Of a stretch of DNA of 64,000 nucleotides, positions 35,836 to 43,481 are shown one piece after another. The position numbers and the translations under genes are program-made. Source of the stretch: Elusimicrobiota bacterium (GTDB taxonomy: Bacteria > Elusimicrobiota > Endomicrobiia > Endomicrobiales > Endomicrobiaceae); the NCBI GenBank assembly GCA_031274365.1, contig JAISQF010000011.1, positions 124,001 to 188,000 of the forward strand, written 5' to 3'. The stretch's first letter is position 1, and the number at the start of each line of letters is the position of its first letter. The notes below the pieces were generated by a model. The model was given only the letters and a program-made list of their open reading frames with translations. It was not told where the DNA came from and did not search any database.

Positions 35836-36792
35836 ATGAATTTATTATTTTATAAAAGAAATCTAAAGAGATATGTTTTACAGACCATTCCAAAAAATAA
35901 AGAAACTTTTTTAGACGCGTTAAAATATAAATTAAAATTTATTTTAAGACTTGCCGCGTTGACATTTGAATTTTATTTCTTAAAGAGAATTTATATTCCT
36001 TATATTGAAGTGGCAATCACCACAAGATGCTCGTTAAAATGCAAGTATTGCGCTAATTATATAAACACCGTGGAGGAAAAATATCAGCATTCTTTAACAT
36101 CTGATGAATTCAAAACATATCTGGACAATTTGCTTTGCAATGTAAGCAAACTTGATTTTCTAAAAATTTTTGGAGGAGAGCCGCTGCTAAATAAAGATTT
36201 GGATAAAATTTTGCAAATCGCTTTGGATAATAAAAAAATCTCAGTTGTTTGGCTTACCACCAGCGGAACGATAGATATTTCCGATAATCTTATATCTATT
36301 ATGAAACGTTATCCCGGGAAAATATACGTCAATATTTCAAACTATACCTTAAACAAAGATTTGGCGCCGAGACTAAAAACTCAAGCTATACTATACAAAT
36401 GCAAACAAAACGGTATTTTGACAAAACTCGACGAAAGCGGAGCATTATGGAATAAAACTTCAGAAATTAAATATCATAGCCGCTCGCCGCAAGCAAATAG
36501 AAATTATTTTCTAAAATGCAAAATACATTGTATTCATATTTTGAATGGCAAATTATATCCATGCCCTAAAGCCGCAATATTTGATTTAAGAAATATTTAC
36601 AACACTATGCTGCCGGATGAATTTTCAGATATGCAAATTATTAAAGATAAAGAGTATATAGATTTATCCGCGCCTGTAGAAAAAGAGCAGCTAATAAAAT
36701 TCTATTCAAATGCCGATTATCTGGCTTGCAATTTTTGCTCGCAAGTAGAGGACGAAAAGAAAGAAAAAGTTATTCCCGCTATTCAGGAATAA
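35836..36792 (+). CDS. Radical SAM protein with C-terminal cysteine cluster (copy B)
   Basis: A 318-residue paralogue of the gene at 33640, with the same blocks: TTRCSLKCKYCAN (Cys65/69/72), IFGGEPLLNKDL, KCKIHCIHIL, LYPCPKAAIFDLRN and ACNFCS. The two proteins are identical over long runs, such as NYINTVEEKYQHSLT, but differ in the N-terminal 45 residues and around 205-235. This suggests duplication followed by change of substrate contact regions. A ribosome site AAAGGAG precedes the ATG. Substrate unknown. Confidence 0.87.
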   Translation: MNLLFYKRNLKRYVLQTIPKNKETFLDALKYKLKFILRLAALTFEFYFLKRIYIPYIEVAITTRCSLKCKYCANYINTVEEKYQHSLTSDEFKTYLDNLLCNVSKLDFLKIFGGEPLLNKDLDKILQIALDNKKISVVWLTTSGTIDISDNLISIMKRYPGKIYVNISNYTLNKDLAPRLKTQAILYKCKQNGILTKLDESGALWNKTSEIKYHSRSPQANRNYFLKCKIHCIHILNGKLYPCPKAAIFDLRNIYNTMLPDEFSDMQIIKDKEYIDLSAPVEKEQLIKFYSNADYLACNFCSQVEDEKKEKVIPAIQE

Positions 36793-36854
36793 AATAATAT
36801 ATAATATTAGCTATTGGTTGTTAGAAAATACCCAATTGGGAAAAGGAGTTTTCT

Positions 36855-37064
36855 ATGAATTTTGTTGTCACAATTCCACTATTTTTATTTGCATCCATTG
36901 GTTTTGGAGCAGTTTATGCCCTTCTTTTTTTACTTTTACATAAAATTAAAGTTATAAAAGTGTCCTTTCTTCCTTTGTTTTTATTTTCAGCAATACTCTA
37001 TTGTTTGATAACATTTCTCGTAGGCTATTTTTATATAGCAAACAATCAAGCGATATTGTTATAG
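36855..37064 (+). CDS. Small two-segment membrane protein
   Basis: A 69-residue protein made of two hydrophobic helices (about 2-28 and 36-60) joined by a basic loop (HKIKVIKVS). A good ribosome site (AAAGGAG, 8 bases before ATG) and the 10-base distance to the next gene support it being real. No family recognised. Confidence 0.6.
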   Translation: MNFVVTIPLFLFASIGFGAVYALLFLLLHKIKVIKVSFLPLFLFSAILYCLITFLVGYFYIANNQAILL

Positions 37065-37073
37065 AATGGCAGA

Positions 37074-37784
37074 ATGGCAAAAAAATACAAAAAACTTTTC
37101 TTGGACGAAATAAAATCCAATAAAAATGCCGTTTTAGCAAAACATCTTTCAATGTTTTTTAAGACGAAAAAAGGCGAATACGGATATGGAGATAAATTCT
37201 GGGGATTGAATATTCCTCTGCAAAGAAAAATTGCTAAAAAATATTTCTTGAATTTGACATTAAAGGATATTGAAGAGACATTAAGAAGTCCGATACATGA
37301 GATTAGATTTTCATCGCTTTTGGTTTTGATTGAAAAATATAAAATAGCGGCGAACAGCGAGAAAAAATCCATAGCAGATTTATATTTATCAAATACGAAA
37401 TATATAAACAATTGGGACTTGGTGGATTTAAGCGCTCCGGCTATTGCCGGAGATTTTTGGTTTAATTCCTCTTTAGAAAAAATGTTTGATCTTGCTTATT
37501 CAAACGATTTATGGAAAGAGAGAATAGCAATCATTTCAACTTTTTATTTTATAAAACGCGATAGATTTGACGAGACATTAAAGCTCTGCGAATATTTTTT
37601 AGAGCATAATCATGATCTCATACACAAAGCCGCGGGCTGGATGCTTAGAGAAATAGGTAAAAGAAATAAAGAAATTTTGTATTGTTTCTTAGATAAATTT
37701 CACAAAAAAATGCCAAGAACTATGCTCAGATATTCAATAGAAAAACTTTCTGACAAAGAAAGAAAACAATATATGAAAAAATAA
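37074..37784 (+). CDS. DNA alkylation repair protein (AlkD-like HEAT-repeat glycosylase)
   Basis: A 236-residue all-helical protein. GYGDKFWGLNIPLQRKIAKK and NNWDLVDLSAPAIAG match the AlkD family, where the Trp and Asp of the WDLVD region frame the flipped alkylated base. KAAGWMLREIGK is the third conserved block. AlkD removes 3-methyl and 7-methyl purines. No strong ribosome site is seen before the ATG. Confidence 0.9.
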   Translation: MAKKYKKLFLDEIKSNKNAVLAKHLSMFFKTKKGEYGYGDKFWGLNIPLQRKIAKKYFLNLTLKDIEETLRSPIHEIRFSSLLVLIEKYKIAANSEKKSIADLYLSNTKYINNWDLVDLSAPAIAGDFWFNSSLEKMFDLAYSNDLWKERIAIISTFYFIKRDRFDETLKLCEYFLEHNHDLIHKAAGWMLREIGKRNKEILYCFLDKFHKKMPRTMLRYSIEKLSDKERKQYMKK

Positions 37785-37883
37785 AATCACGCAAATTAGA
37801 TTAAAAATAATTTTAAGACGGAGATTTTTCCAATCTTTATCTGAAAACTTTTCAATATATATATCAGAAATAAGGAGACAAAA

Positions 37884-39062
37884 ATGATTACAAAAGATTT
37901 GATCTTGAGGATTTTTTCCGCGGCTAATATTTTGAGATGGAATGATCATATACGTCCTTTTGATTTTTTTGAGCTTGATAAACAAGCGCATAAAATGATT
38001 ATCGCTTATATAGTCGCTAAGTTTGAAGAGGAGGACGGAGAAGCGGTTGATTGGACGAAATTGATCGAGGGCGGAATTTTTGAGTTTTTTCAAAGAATAA
38101 TGTTGACGGATTTAAAGCCGGAAGTTTTTCATGAATTGATGTCAAAAAAAGAAAAAGAATTACACAATTGGGTGCTCGGAATTCTTGACAAAGATTTGTC
38201 CGCGCTCGGATACGGCATTAAAGATAGATTTAAGGAATATTTTCTAAACCCTAATTATGCTAGTCACGAAAAAAGAATTTTAAGCTCGGCTCATAGTATG
38301 TCGACAAAATGGGAATTTGGAATTATCTATCCGTGGAACGCCATGATTTACGGCATAGAAAAAACGAAACAAGAAATAGAGGAAACGATAACTGATTTTG
38401 ACGATTTATCGGGTATAAGAAAATTGGTCATAAATAAAAAATATTACGGCTTTTTAGATTTATGCGGACAATTAAGATTTCAACAAAGATGGGCTCAATC
38501 TTTTAGAGTTCCAAGGACTACGGTTTTAGGTCATATGCTTACCGTGGCGATTTTTTCTTATATTTTTTCCACCGAGATCCAAGCGTCAAAACAAAGATTT
38601 TTTAATAATTTCTTTTCGGCATTATTTCACGATCTTCCGGAAATACTTACAAAAGATATTATAAGACCGATAAAATCGTCGATAGAAGGGCTTGAAGATA
38701 TAATAAAAATCTATGAAAAAAAGCAGGTTGACGAGCGCATTTTGCCCTTGATTCCTGAAAATTGGCACAAGCAGATGAAATATTTTGTTCAAGACGAGTT
38801 TAAGAATAAAATTATAGAAAACGGCAAGATAAAAATTCTTGACGATATTTCAAAATATAATGACGATAAATACGATCCTATCGACGGAAAATTAAACGGA
38901 GTATGCGACAAACTTTGCGCTTATATCGAGGCGTCAATGGCTTTGGAATACGGAATAAGATCCGATTCTTTATTAGAGTCAAAACAATCTCTTTATGATA
39001 AATATTCTGAAAGCAAAAACGGCAATATATATTTTAAGCCGATTTTTGATTATTTCAAATAG
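37884..39062 (+). CDS. HD-domain protein (predicted metal-dependent phosphohydrolase)
   Basis: A 392-residue protein. GHMLTVAIFSYIF supplies the first His (about residue 217) and FFSALFHDLPEILTKDII contains the HD doublet and following acidic residue. A distal Asp/Glu is likely in CDKLCAYIEASMALEYG. This order is that of YfbR-like HD hydrolases, extended by an N-terminal region of about 200 residues with no recognised domain. The substrate could be a nucleotide. It has a strong ribosome site (AAGGAGAC) and is followed 24 bases later by the NAD synthetase gene. Confidence 0.8.
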   Translation: MITKDLILRIFSAANILRWNDHIRPFDFFELDKQAHKMIIAYIVAKFEEEDGEAVDWTKLIEGGIFEFFQRIMLTDLKPEVFHELMSKKEKELHNWVLGILDKDLSALGYGIKDRFKEYFLNPNYASHEKRILSSAHSMSTKWEFGIIYPWNAMIYGIEKTKQEIEETITDFDDLSGIRKLVINKKYYGFLDLCGQLRFQQRWAQSFRVPRTTVLGHMLTVAIFSYIFSTEIQASKQRFFNNFFSALFHDLPEILTKDIIRPIKSSIEGLEDIIKIYEKKQVDERILPLIPENWHKQMKYFVQDEFKNKIIENGKIKILDDISKYNDDKYDPIDGKLNGVCDKLCAYIEASMALEYGIRSDSLLESKQSLYDKYSESKNGNIYFKPIFDYFK

Positions 39063-39085
39063 TCTATAAATTTATAGAGGAAAAA

Positions 39086-40978
39086 ATGAAATTTAATTTT
39101 ATAAAAGCGGCTGCCATTACTCCGACGGTAAACGTCGCTAATCCCGATAAAAACGCCGACGAAATTATTTCTTTAATCGCGCAAGCGGATTCGCTGTCCG
39201 TTGAACTTGCCGTTTTTCCCGAAATGTCCGTTACGGGATATACGTGCGGAGAATTATTTTTATCATCTCCTCTCATACAATCCTCTATTAAAGCCATAGA
39301 AAAAATCTTAAAAGCGTCAAAAAACAAAAAGCCGTTAATTTTTATAGGTTCACCCATTCTCTTTAAGGATAAACTCTATTCCTGCGCCATTGCCATTTCC
39401 AAAGGAAAAATTCTCGGAATTGTTCCAAAAACAGCTATGCCGGGATATGGAGAATTTTATGAACCGCGTCATTTTTCTTCGGGAAAAAATATTTTTTCTC
39501 ACATTACAATGTTTGGACAAACTATTCCTTTCGGCTCAAATTTAATTTTTGAATCTCAAAAAAACAGCGCGGTTAAAATTGCAGTTGAGCTATGCGAAGA
39601 TATGTTTATCGCCTCGCCTCCGTCAATAAATCATGCGAAAGCCGGCGCAAATATAATAGTAAATCTCTCGGCTTCAAACGAGCTTATTGGAAAAAGCGAT
39701 TACAGAAAAACTCTTATAAAAGCTCAAAGTGGGAGACTTTCTGCGGGATATGTCTATGCGTCTGCCGGCAGAGGAGAATCTGTCAGCGATATGATTTTTT
39801 CAGGTCATAGAATAATTGCCGAAAACGGAGTCATCTTGGCTGAGAGTCCTCTTTTTCATACGGGTATTACAATAACGGATATAGACGTTCAAAGACTTGA
39901 ATTTGAACGCCGCAAATTAAATGTTTTTTATACCGGCGATTTGTCTCATACAAAAATATCTTTCGACTTTGACGATAAAAACATTATCTTAACAAGAGAA
40001 TTTTCCCCTCATCCTTTTATCCCTTCGGATAAAAATGGAATTCCAAAAAGAGCCGAAATGATTTTGCAAATGCAATCCCATGCTCTCAGCCAAAGATTAG
40101 AAAACACAAATCTTAATGCAGTGATAGGTCTTTCGGGAGGACTTGATTCAACTCTTGCTTTACTTGTGATTTTAAGAAGCTATGAAATATTAAAATGGAA
40201 TAAAAAAAATATTATCGCGCTGACAATGCCCGGCCCCGGGACAAGCGATAGAACTATAAATAATGTCCGCGCTATTTCCAAAGCCGCCGGGATAAACGTT
40301 AGCGAAATTTCTATTACAAAAATCGTAGAAAATCATCTTAAAGATATTTCTCATGAAAACAAAAAAGACATCGCTTATGAAAATGCTCAAGCAAGAGAGA
40401 GGACGCAGATTTTAATGGATATTGCCAACGCTAAAAACGGGCTTGTCATCGGGACGGGAGATCTTTCGGAAATTGCGCTCGGTTGGTGCACTTATAACGG
40501 CGACCATATGTCTATGTATGGAGTAAATTCGTCTATTCCAAAAACTCTTGTCAAATATCTTGTGGCTTTTGAAGCGCAAAGAGTAAGAGAATATAAAGAA
40601 GCCCTTGATTTAGTTTTAAGCACGGAGATAAGCCCGGAACTTCTTGCAAACGATAAAGGAAAAATATCTCAAAAAACTGAATCTATTATAGGACCTTATG
40701 AACTTCACGATTTCTTTTTATACTATACTATTCGTTTCGGACAATCCCCGCAAAAGACTCTTTTTCTTGCTCAAAAAGCTTTTAATAATAAATATAAAAT
40801 TTCTGAAATAAAAAAGCATTTAACTGTTTTTCTAAAACGTTTTTTCAAAAATCAATTCAAAAGAAATTGTATGCCCGACGGAGTAAAAGTCGGAAGCATA
40901 TCTCTGTCTCCGAGAAGCGATTGGAGAATGCCTTCGGAAGCGTCTCCAAAAATATATCTTGATGATTTGAACGATTGA
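39086..40978 (+). CDS. nadE: Glutamine-dependent NAD+ synthetase
   Basis: A 630-residue two-domain enzyme. The N-terminal nitrilase-type glutaminase domain has its Glu in FPEMSVTGYTCGELF, its Lys in PKTAMPGYGEFYE and its Cys in VELCEDMF. The C-terminal synthetase domain has the P-loop GLSGGLDSTLALLV near residue 350 and GTGDLSEIALGWCTYNGDHM. It amidates nicotinic acid adenine dinucleotide to NAD using glutamine nitrogen. The length matches the Mycobacterium-type long NadE. Confidence 0.96.
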   Translation: MKFNFIKAAAITPTVNVANPDKNADEIISLIAQADSLSVELAVFPEMSVTGYTCGELFLSSPLIQSSIKAIEKILKASKNKKPLIFIGSPILFKDKLYSCAIAISKGKILGIVPKTAMPGYGEFYEPRHFSSGKNIFSHITMFGQTIPFGSNLIFESQKNSAVKIAVELCEDMFIASPPSINHAKAGANIIVNLSASNELIGKSDYRKTLIKAQSGRLSAGYVYASAGRGESVSDMIFSGHRIIAENGVILAESPLFHTGITITDIDVQRLEFERRKLNVFYTGDLSHTKISFDFDDKNIILTREFSPHPFIPSDKNGIPKRAEMILQMQSHALSQRLENTNLNAVIGLSGGLDSTLALLVILRSYEILKWNKKNIIALTMPGPGTSDRTINNVRAISKAAGINVSEISITKIVENHLKDISHENKKDIAYENAQARERTQILMDIANAKNGLVIGTGDLSEIALGWCTYNGDHMSMYGVNSSIPKTLVKYLVAFEAQRVREYKEALDLVLSTEISPELLANDKGKISQKTESIIGPYELHDFFLYYTIRFGQSPQKTLFLAQKAFNNKYKISEIKKHLTVFLKRFFKNQFKRNCMPDGVKVGSISLSPRSDWRMPSEASPKIYLDDLND

Positions 40979-40990
40979 GGTTTTAAAACA

Positions 40991-41017
40991 TTGAAAAACA
41001 GAGTAATAAATTATAAT
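40991..41017 (+). promoter_or_regulatory. Possible promoter for the HPr gene
   Basis: TTGAAA (40991-40996) and TATAAT (41012-41017) with a 15-base spacer, about 50 bases before the HPr start codon. The spacing is short, so the -35 assignment is uncertain. Confidence 0.4.
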
Positions 41018-41068
41018 ATCATTGCGCTTTCTACGGGAAAGCGAATTTATAAAGAGCGGGAGGCAGAA

Positions 41069-41329
41069 ATGGCAAGTTTTGAGTATGTCATAAAAGACGA
41101 GGTGGGCATTCACGCAAGACCGGCGGGTTTGCTTGTGGAAAAGGCCAAATCCTACTCGTCTAATAATGTGGAAGTAGCGTTAGGCGATAAAAAAGCGGAT
41201 GCAAAAAAGTTATTTGCGCTTATGAAATTAGGGGTTAAAAAAGGAGACAAAGTCACAGTAACAGTTTCTGGAGACGAGGAAGCTAAAGTGAGCGGAGAAT
41301 TGGAGGATTTTTTTAAGAATAATCTTTAA
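41069..41329 (+). CDS. ptsH: HPr-family phosphocarrier protein
   Basis: An 86-residue protein: GIHARPAGLLVEKAK has the phosphoryl-accepting His15 and Arg17. LFALMKLGVKKGDKV matches the second conserved block. HPr passes phosphate from enzyme I to sugar permeases. The regulatory serine (Ser46 in Bacillus) is replaced by lysine (AKKLF in place of AKSI/L). The ATG at 41069 follows GGGAGG; the ORF extends upstream through promoter sequence and that extension is rejected. No enzyme I or II gene is nearby, so it may act in regulation only. Confidence 0.92.
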   Translation: MASFEYVIKDEVGIHARPAGLLVEKAKSYSSNNVEVALGDKKADAKKLFALMKLGVKKGDKVTVTVSGDEEAKVSGELEDFFKNNL

Positions 41330-41347
41330 TCAAAGTCAGATCTCCTT

Positions 41348-41391
41348 GTAACGCCAAACTGTTTGCTGACTGGTAAATGGTTTGGCGTTAC
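41348..41391 (+). terminator. Hairpin terminator after the HPr gene
   Basis: Perfect 12-bp arms GTAACGCCAAAC/GTTTGGCGTTAC with a 20-base loop, followed by TTATTT, 18 bases past the HPr stop. Confidence 0.7.
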
Positions 41392-41448
41392 TTATTTACC
41401 GTCGCAGCTGCTTACAAAGTAAAATAAAATTATTTGGAGGAAAGAAAA

Positions 41449-41556
41449 ATGCTTGACATAATAGTGTCTGCTATAATTTTTATTGTGCTTGTTTATGCGC
41501 TTTGGATTCGCGCTCGCGACGGCGGCGACAATGATAACAATGACGACAGATATTAA
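41449..41556 (+). CDS. 35-residue single-pass membrane microprotein
   Basis: ATG at 41449 preceded by TTGGAGGAAAG, an excellent ribosome site. The product is a hydrophobic helix (residues about 3-19: DIIVSAIIFIVLVYALW), then a short Arg pair, then a strongly acidic/Asn tail (GGDNDNNDDRY). The signal-anchor layout and strong ribosome site between a terminator and miaB support a real gene. No family recognised. Confidence 0.6.
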   Translation: MLDIIVSAIIFIVLVYALWIRARDGGDNDNNDDRY

Positions 41557-41613
41557 GGAGAAAAAGAAACAAATAAATTAAAAATTAAATTTTCACATAA
41601 ATATTAAAAAAAA

Positions 41614-42894
41614 ATGAACTATAAAATTGAAACTATCGGCTGCCAAATGAATGTTTGCGAATCGGATATTATATCTGAATTTCTGCAAAAAAAAGGCTGG
41701 CAGGACGTGAAAGATATAAATCAAGCTGATATAATTATCTTAAACACTTGTTCGGTGCGCGCTCAAGCCGAACAAAAAGCGTTTTCTTTTCTCGGCAGAG
41801 CCGAAGAATTGAAACAAGAAAAAACTAATGTCAAAATTGTAGTAATTGGCTGCATGGCGCAAAGAATAAGCCAAAAAATAAAAAAAAGATTTACAAAAAT
41901 TGATTTGATTATGGGGACGGACAAAACTCCCGTCGAAATAGCCGCTAAAATTGAAAAATTATCGGTAAAAAATACCGATGATATTTTTACAAATTCCGGT
42001 AATGACAAGAAAAAAAAATTAGACGGTAAAAAAATAGTCGGATATTTTTCTATTATGAAAGGCTGTGATAATTTCTGCTCATATTGCGTAGTTCCATTTG
42101 TCAGAGGGAGAGAAAAAAGTTTTGACGACAAAATTATTTTTGACAAATGTTTCAACTTTATAGAAAACGGCGGAAAAGAAATTATGCTGCTTGGACAAAA
42201 CGTCAATTCATATAACTATAACGGATTAAATTTTTCCGGCTTAATAAAAAAATTAGCGTCTATCGACGGATTAGAAAGAATAAGATTTATGACAAATCAT
42301 CCGAAAGATTTAAGCGATGAATTGATTGAAACAATAGCGGCTGAACCTAAGGTTTGCAAACATATACATTTGCCAATGCAGTCGGCTTGCGATAAAATTC
42401 TTGAGAAAATGAATAGAAAATACACATACGCTCATTATTTAGATCTTATAAAAAAGTTGAGAGAGAAAATTAAAAATATAAGCGTTACCACAGATATAAT
42501 AGCGGGTTTTCCGGGAGAGAGTAAAAAAGATTTTGACGATACTATCAGAGCGGTAAAAGAGATAAGATTTGGAGGTTTATACGCTTTTAGATATTCTCCG
42601 CGCCCCGACACAAAAGCGGCAAATTTTGACGATGATATTTCTTTAGACGAAAAACAAGAACGCTTGTCCGCAATTTTAGCTGAGGGCAATGAAATTTCCG
42701 CACAAATAACGTCTGAGATGAAAGGTAAAATTTATAAAATTTTAACGGATAGATATGAAAATGGTTTTTTAGAAGGAAGGACAACTTGCGGGCGGAAAGT
42801 TCTCATCAAAGGAGATGAAAATAATTTTGGTAAAATACTTGATGTTTTGATAAAAGAAGTTAAAGTCAACGCTCTTTTTGGTGAAATAGTATGA
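41614..42894 (+). CDS. miaB: tRNA-2-methylthio-N6-dimethylallyladenosine synthase MiaB
   Basis: A 426-residue methylthiotransferase: N-terminal UPF0004 domain with ETIGCQMNVCESD, ILNTCSVRAQAE and IGCMAQ (three cluster-binding Cys). The radical SAM core MKGCDNFCSYCVVPFVRG follows, and the C-terminal TRAM domain (GRTTCGRKVLIKG) ends the protein. It thiomethylates i6A37 of tRNA, the product of MiaA encoded 6 kb downstream. It overlaps the lytic transglycosylase gene as ATGA. Confidence 0.95.
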   Translation: MNYKIETIGCQMNVCESDIISEFLQKKGWQDVKDINQADIIILNTCSVRAQAEQKAFSFLGRAEELKQEKTNVKIVVIGCMAQRISQKIKKRFTKIDLIMGTDKTPVEIAAKIEKLSVKNTDDIFTNSGNDKKKKLDGKKIVGYFSIMKGCDNFCSYCVVPFVRGREKSFDDKIIFDKCFNFIENGGKEIMLLGQNVNSYNYNGLNFSGLIKKLASIDGLERIRFMTNHPKDLSDELIETIAAEPKVCKHIHLPMQSACDKILEKMNRKYTYAHYLDLIKKLREKIKNISVTTDIIAGFPGESKKDFDDTIRAVKEIRFGGLYAFRYSPRPDTKAANFDDDISLDEKQERLSAILAEGNEISAQITSEMKGKIYKILTDRYENGFLEGRTTCGRKVLIKGDENNFGKILDVLIKEVKVNALFGEIV

Positions 42895-43481
42895 GTGTAA
42901 AAAGAAAGCATATAGTATGGATTTCCGTTATATTGTTTTTAATTTGCGGAGGCTTATACTTGCACAGAATAACCGGAATTTTTTATAGAGTAATATACGG
43001 CGACATAATAGATTCTTATTCGCAGCGTTTTAATGTCGATCCTTTGCTCGTAAGCGCAGTGATGAGAAAAGAAAGCAGCATAAATCCGAATGCAATATCT
43101 AAAAAAGGTGCGGTGGGACTTATGCAGCTTATGCCGATTACCGCAAGAGAAATAGCGTTAGATTTAAATATAAGAGATTATAACGACGAAATGTTAAAAA
43201 TTCCAAAAATAAACGTGATGTTTGGGACATATTATTTAAAGAGACTTTCAAAAAGATATGACAATAATTTAATTATGACATTGGGCGCATATAATGCCGG
43301 CATAGGAAATATTGACGTCGTGCGGTTTATAAATACGGGCGAAGATGTTGAAATAAAAGATTTACCATTTGAGGAGACAAGAAGATATGTAAAATCCATT
43401 TTACTTACGTATCATTTTTACAAATTTTTAGACGATATAAAGCATTTGCCCTCAAAAATTAGTAAGGAGTTAAAAAATTAA
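42891..43481 (+). CDS. Membrane-anchored lytic transglycosylase (SLT domain)
   Basis: A 196-residue protein with an N-terminal membrane anchor (about 8-28) and a GH23 SLT domain. RKESSINPNAISKKGAVGLM holds the catalytic Glu, followed by QLMPITA, and GAYNAGIGNID is the conserved AYNAG block. It cleaves glycan strands with formation of 1,6-anhydroMurNAc. Its 3' end contains AAGGAG, which appears to serve as ribosome site for mutS. Confidence 0.92.
   Translation: MSVKRKHIVWISVILFLICGGLYLHRITGIFYRVIYGDIIDSYSQRFNVDPLLVSAVMRKESSINPNAISKKGAVGLMQLMPITAREIALDLNIRDYNDEMLKIPKINVMFGTYYLKRLSKRYDNNLIMTLGAYNAGIGNIDVVRFINTGEDVEIKDLPFEETRRYVKSILLTYHFYKFLDDIKHLPSKISKELKN

Noticed and set aside
40991-41068. 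Upstream extension of the HPr ORF
   Set aside because: It covers a promoter-like sequence and the GGGAGG ribosome site; HPr proteins start at the chosen Met.
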